NCBI GenBank assembly: GCA_005893365.1
Contig: VBPB01000044.1
Location: 3,391-16,766 of the forward strand
Direction: 5' to 3'
Source of the DNA: Candidatus Eiseniibacteriota bacterium
Lineage (GTDB): Bacteria; Eisenbacteria; RBG-16-71-46
DNA length: 13,376 nucleotides
Shown here: positions 12,582 to 13,376 of the stretch, piece after piece
Numbering within the stretch: the stretch's first letter is position 1
How the letters are laid out: every line of letters begins with the position of its first letter
Translations under genes and position numbers: made by a program
Notes under the pieces: generated by a model
What the model saw: only the letters and a program-made list of their open reading frames with translations
Told to the model about the DNA's origin: nothing
Database searches by the model: none

Positions 12582-13376
12582 CTACGAGCACCCCAGCGAG
12601 TTGCCGCAGTTGAGGCACCGGTAGCAGGTGCCGTTGCGGATGGTGATGTGTCCGCACAGGTCGCAGATCGGCGCATCCCCGGGGAACTTGGCGAGCATGG
12701 CGTCCTGCCCGCCCTCCGCGCCGCTGCGAGCCGCCGCCGGGGCGGCCGCCGGCGTGGTGCCGGCATGGCCGGTCGCGTGTGCCGCCTCCGACGCCCCGTG
12801 CTTCACGGGCTTGGCGTCGCCGTTGGGGCCACGGTGATGCTCGAAGCCCACCGGCTTGCCGGTGGCGTGCTCGGGCGAGCGCACCATGCCCAGCTCCTCG
12901 GGCTTCACCTGCGCCAGGTCGGTGCGGTCCAGGTACTCGAGGCCCAGCACGCGGAACACGTAGTCCACGACGCTGGTGCACAGGCGGATGTTGTCGTGAC
13001 CCTCGACCCGGCCGTGCGGCTCGAAGCGCGTGAAGGTGAACTGGTCCACCAGGTCGTTGAGCGGTACGCCGTACTGGAGGCCCATCGAGACCGCGATGGC
13101 GAAGCAGTTCATCATGCTGCGGAAGGCGGCACCCTCCTTGTGCATGTCGATGAAGATCTCGCCCACCGTGCCGTCCTCGTACTCGCCGGTGCGCAGGAAC
13201 AGCTTGTGGCCGCTGATGCGGGCCTCCTGCGTGAAGCCGTGGCGGCGGTTGGGCAACCGGCGCCGGCGCAGCTTGGGATGGGTCGTGGCCGGGGCCGGCT
13301 CCTCGACCTTCTTGCCGGTGGCGAGCGGCTGCGAGAGCTTGCTGCCGTCGCGGTAGAGCGCCACCGCCTTGAGCCC
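12582..13376 (-). CDS. nrdJ: Class II (adenosylcobalamin-dependent) ribonucleotide reductase, C-terminal part
   Basis: The last 264 residues of the protein; the start lies beyond the window edge. The enzyme reduces ribonucleotides to deoxyribonucleotides using coenzyme B12, so it works with or without oxygen. The fragment opens with GLKAVALYRDGSKLSQPL, the end of the catalytic barrel. A TSCPD-type domain follows (about 58-122: LRTGEYEDGTVGEIFIDMHKEG, then SMGLQYGVPLNDLVDQF and TRFEPHG). At the extreme end is a cysteine-rich tail, C238-x2-C241, C251-x2-C254-x2-C257 and C263, probably a zinc ribbon plus the redox-active tail. Between them lies a His/Ala/Gly-rich linker (about 165-225). The family is certain; only a minor fraction of the protein is visible. 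Confidence 0.93.
   Translation of the reverse strand, partial: GLKAVALYRDGSKLSQPLATGKKVEEPAPATTHPKLRRRRLPNRRHGFTQEARISGHKLFLRTGEYEDGTVGEIFIDMHKEGAAFRSMMNCFAIAVSMGLQYGVPLNDLVDQFTFTRFEPHGRVEGHDNIRLCTSVVDYVFRVLGLEYLDRTDLAQVKPEELGMVRSPEHATGKPVGFEHHRGPNGDAKPVKHGASEAAHATGHAGTTPAAAPAAARSGAEGGQDAMLAKFPGDAPICDLCGHITIRNGTCYRCLNCGNSLGCS

Overview
This is a very GC-rich bacterial chromosomal window (roughly 70% G+C by eye) from what is probably an uncultivated soil or sediment bacterium. No rRNA, tRNA, CRISPR array, insertion sequence or phage module is visible. The succinate dehydrogenase is of the actinobacterial/mycobacterial Sdh1 kind (single five-helix membrane subunit, order C-A-B). That enzyme also occurs outside Actinobacteria, and the exported TPR and YHS-type proteins look like those of high-GC non-actinobacterial phyla (for example Methylomirabilota/Rokubacteria, Gemmatimonadota or Eisenbacteria). 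This placement is an inference with low confidence. Most genes lie on the minus strand; only the DNA methyltransferase pair and a broken comM remnant are on the plus strand.

Layout, left to right. 1-165: frameshifted remnant of a ComM/YifB-type Mg-chelatase-like protein (+). 166-521: no gene. 549-4133: sdhCAB operon (transcribed right to left), with a clear sigma-70-type promoter at 4188-4215 and a candidate terminator at 522-541. 4284-5888: cysteine dioxygenase and a YeiH-family (PF03601) exporter, a probable two-gene sulfur-disposal operon ending in an intrinsic terminator whose T-tract abuts the sdh promoter. 5980-7501: a Ca2+/H+ antiporter gene followed by a small four-helix 'phage holin 4' (PF04020) membrane protein, 13 nt apart. 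7640-8161: a double YHS-like protein, separated by a single in-frame TGA from an upstream signal-peptide-like reading frame. 8162-8342: a divergent intergenic region with three perfect inverted repeats. 8343-10066: a D12-class DNA adenine methyltransferase (+), apparently leaderless, overlapping by one base a secreted protein of unknown function. 10047-11705: an exported, histidine-rich TPR protein (-), convergent with and overlapping the previous gene. 11847-12359: an exported rhodanese-domain protein (-). 12582-13376: the C-terminal part of a class II (adenosylcobalamin-dependent) ribonucleotide reductase (-), cut by the window edge.

How the genes fit together: the sdh operon feeds succinate electrons to the quinone pool, probably through a membrane-embedded Rieske-type cluster as in mycobacterial Sdh1. 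Cysteine dioxygenase oxidises cysteine to the sulfinate, from which sulfite/sulfate arises, and the neighbouring YeiH-type carrier is a plausible exit route for that sulfur. The remaining genes are housekeeping or unlinked. The least explained items are the stop-interrupted YHS gene, the dyad-rich methyltransferase control region, and the unknown secreted protein coupled to the methyltransferase.
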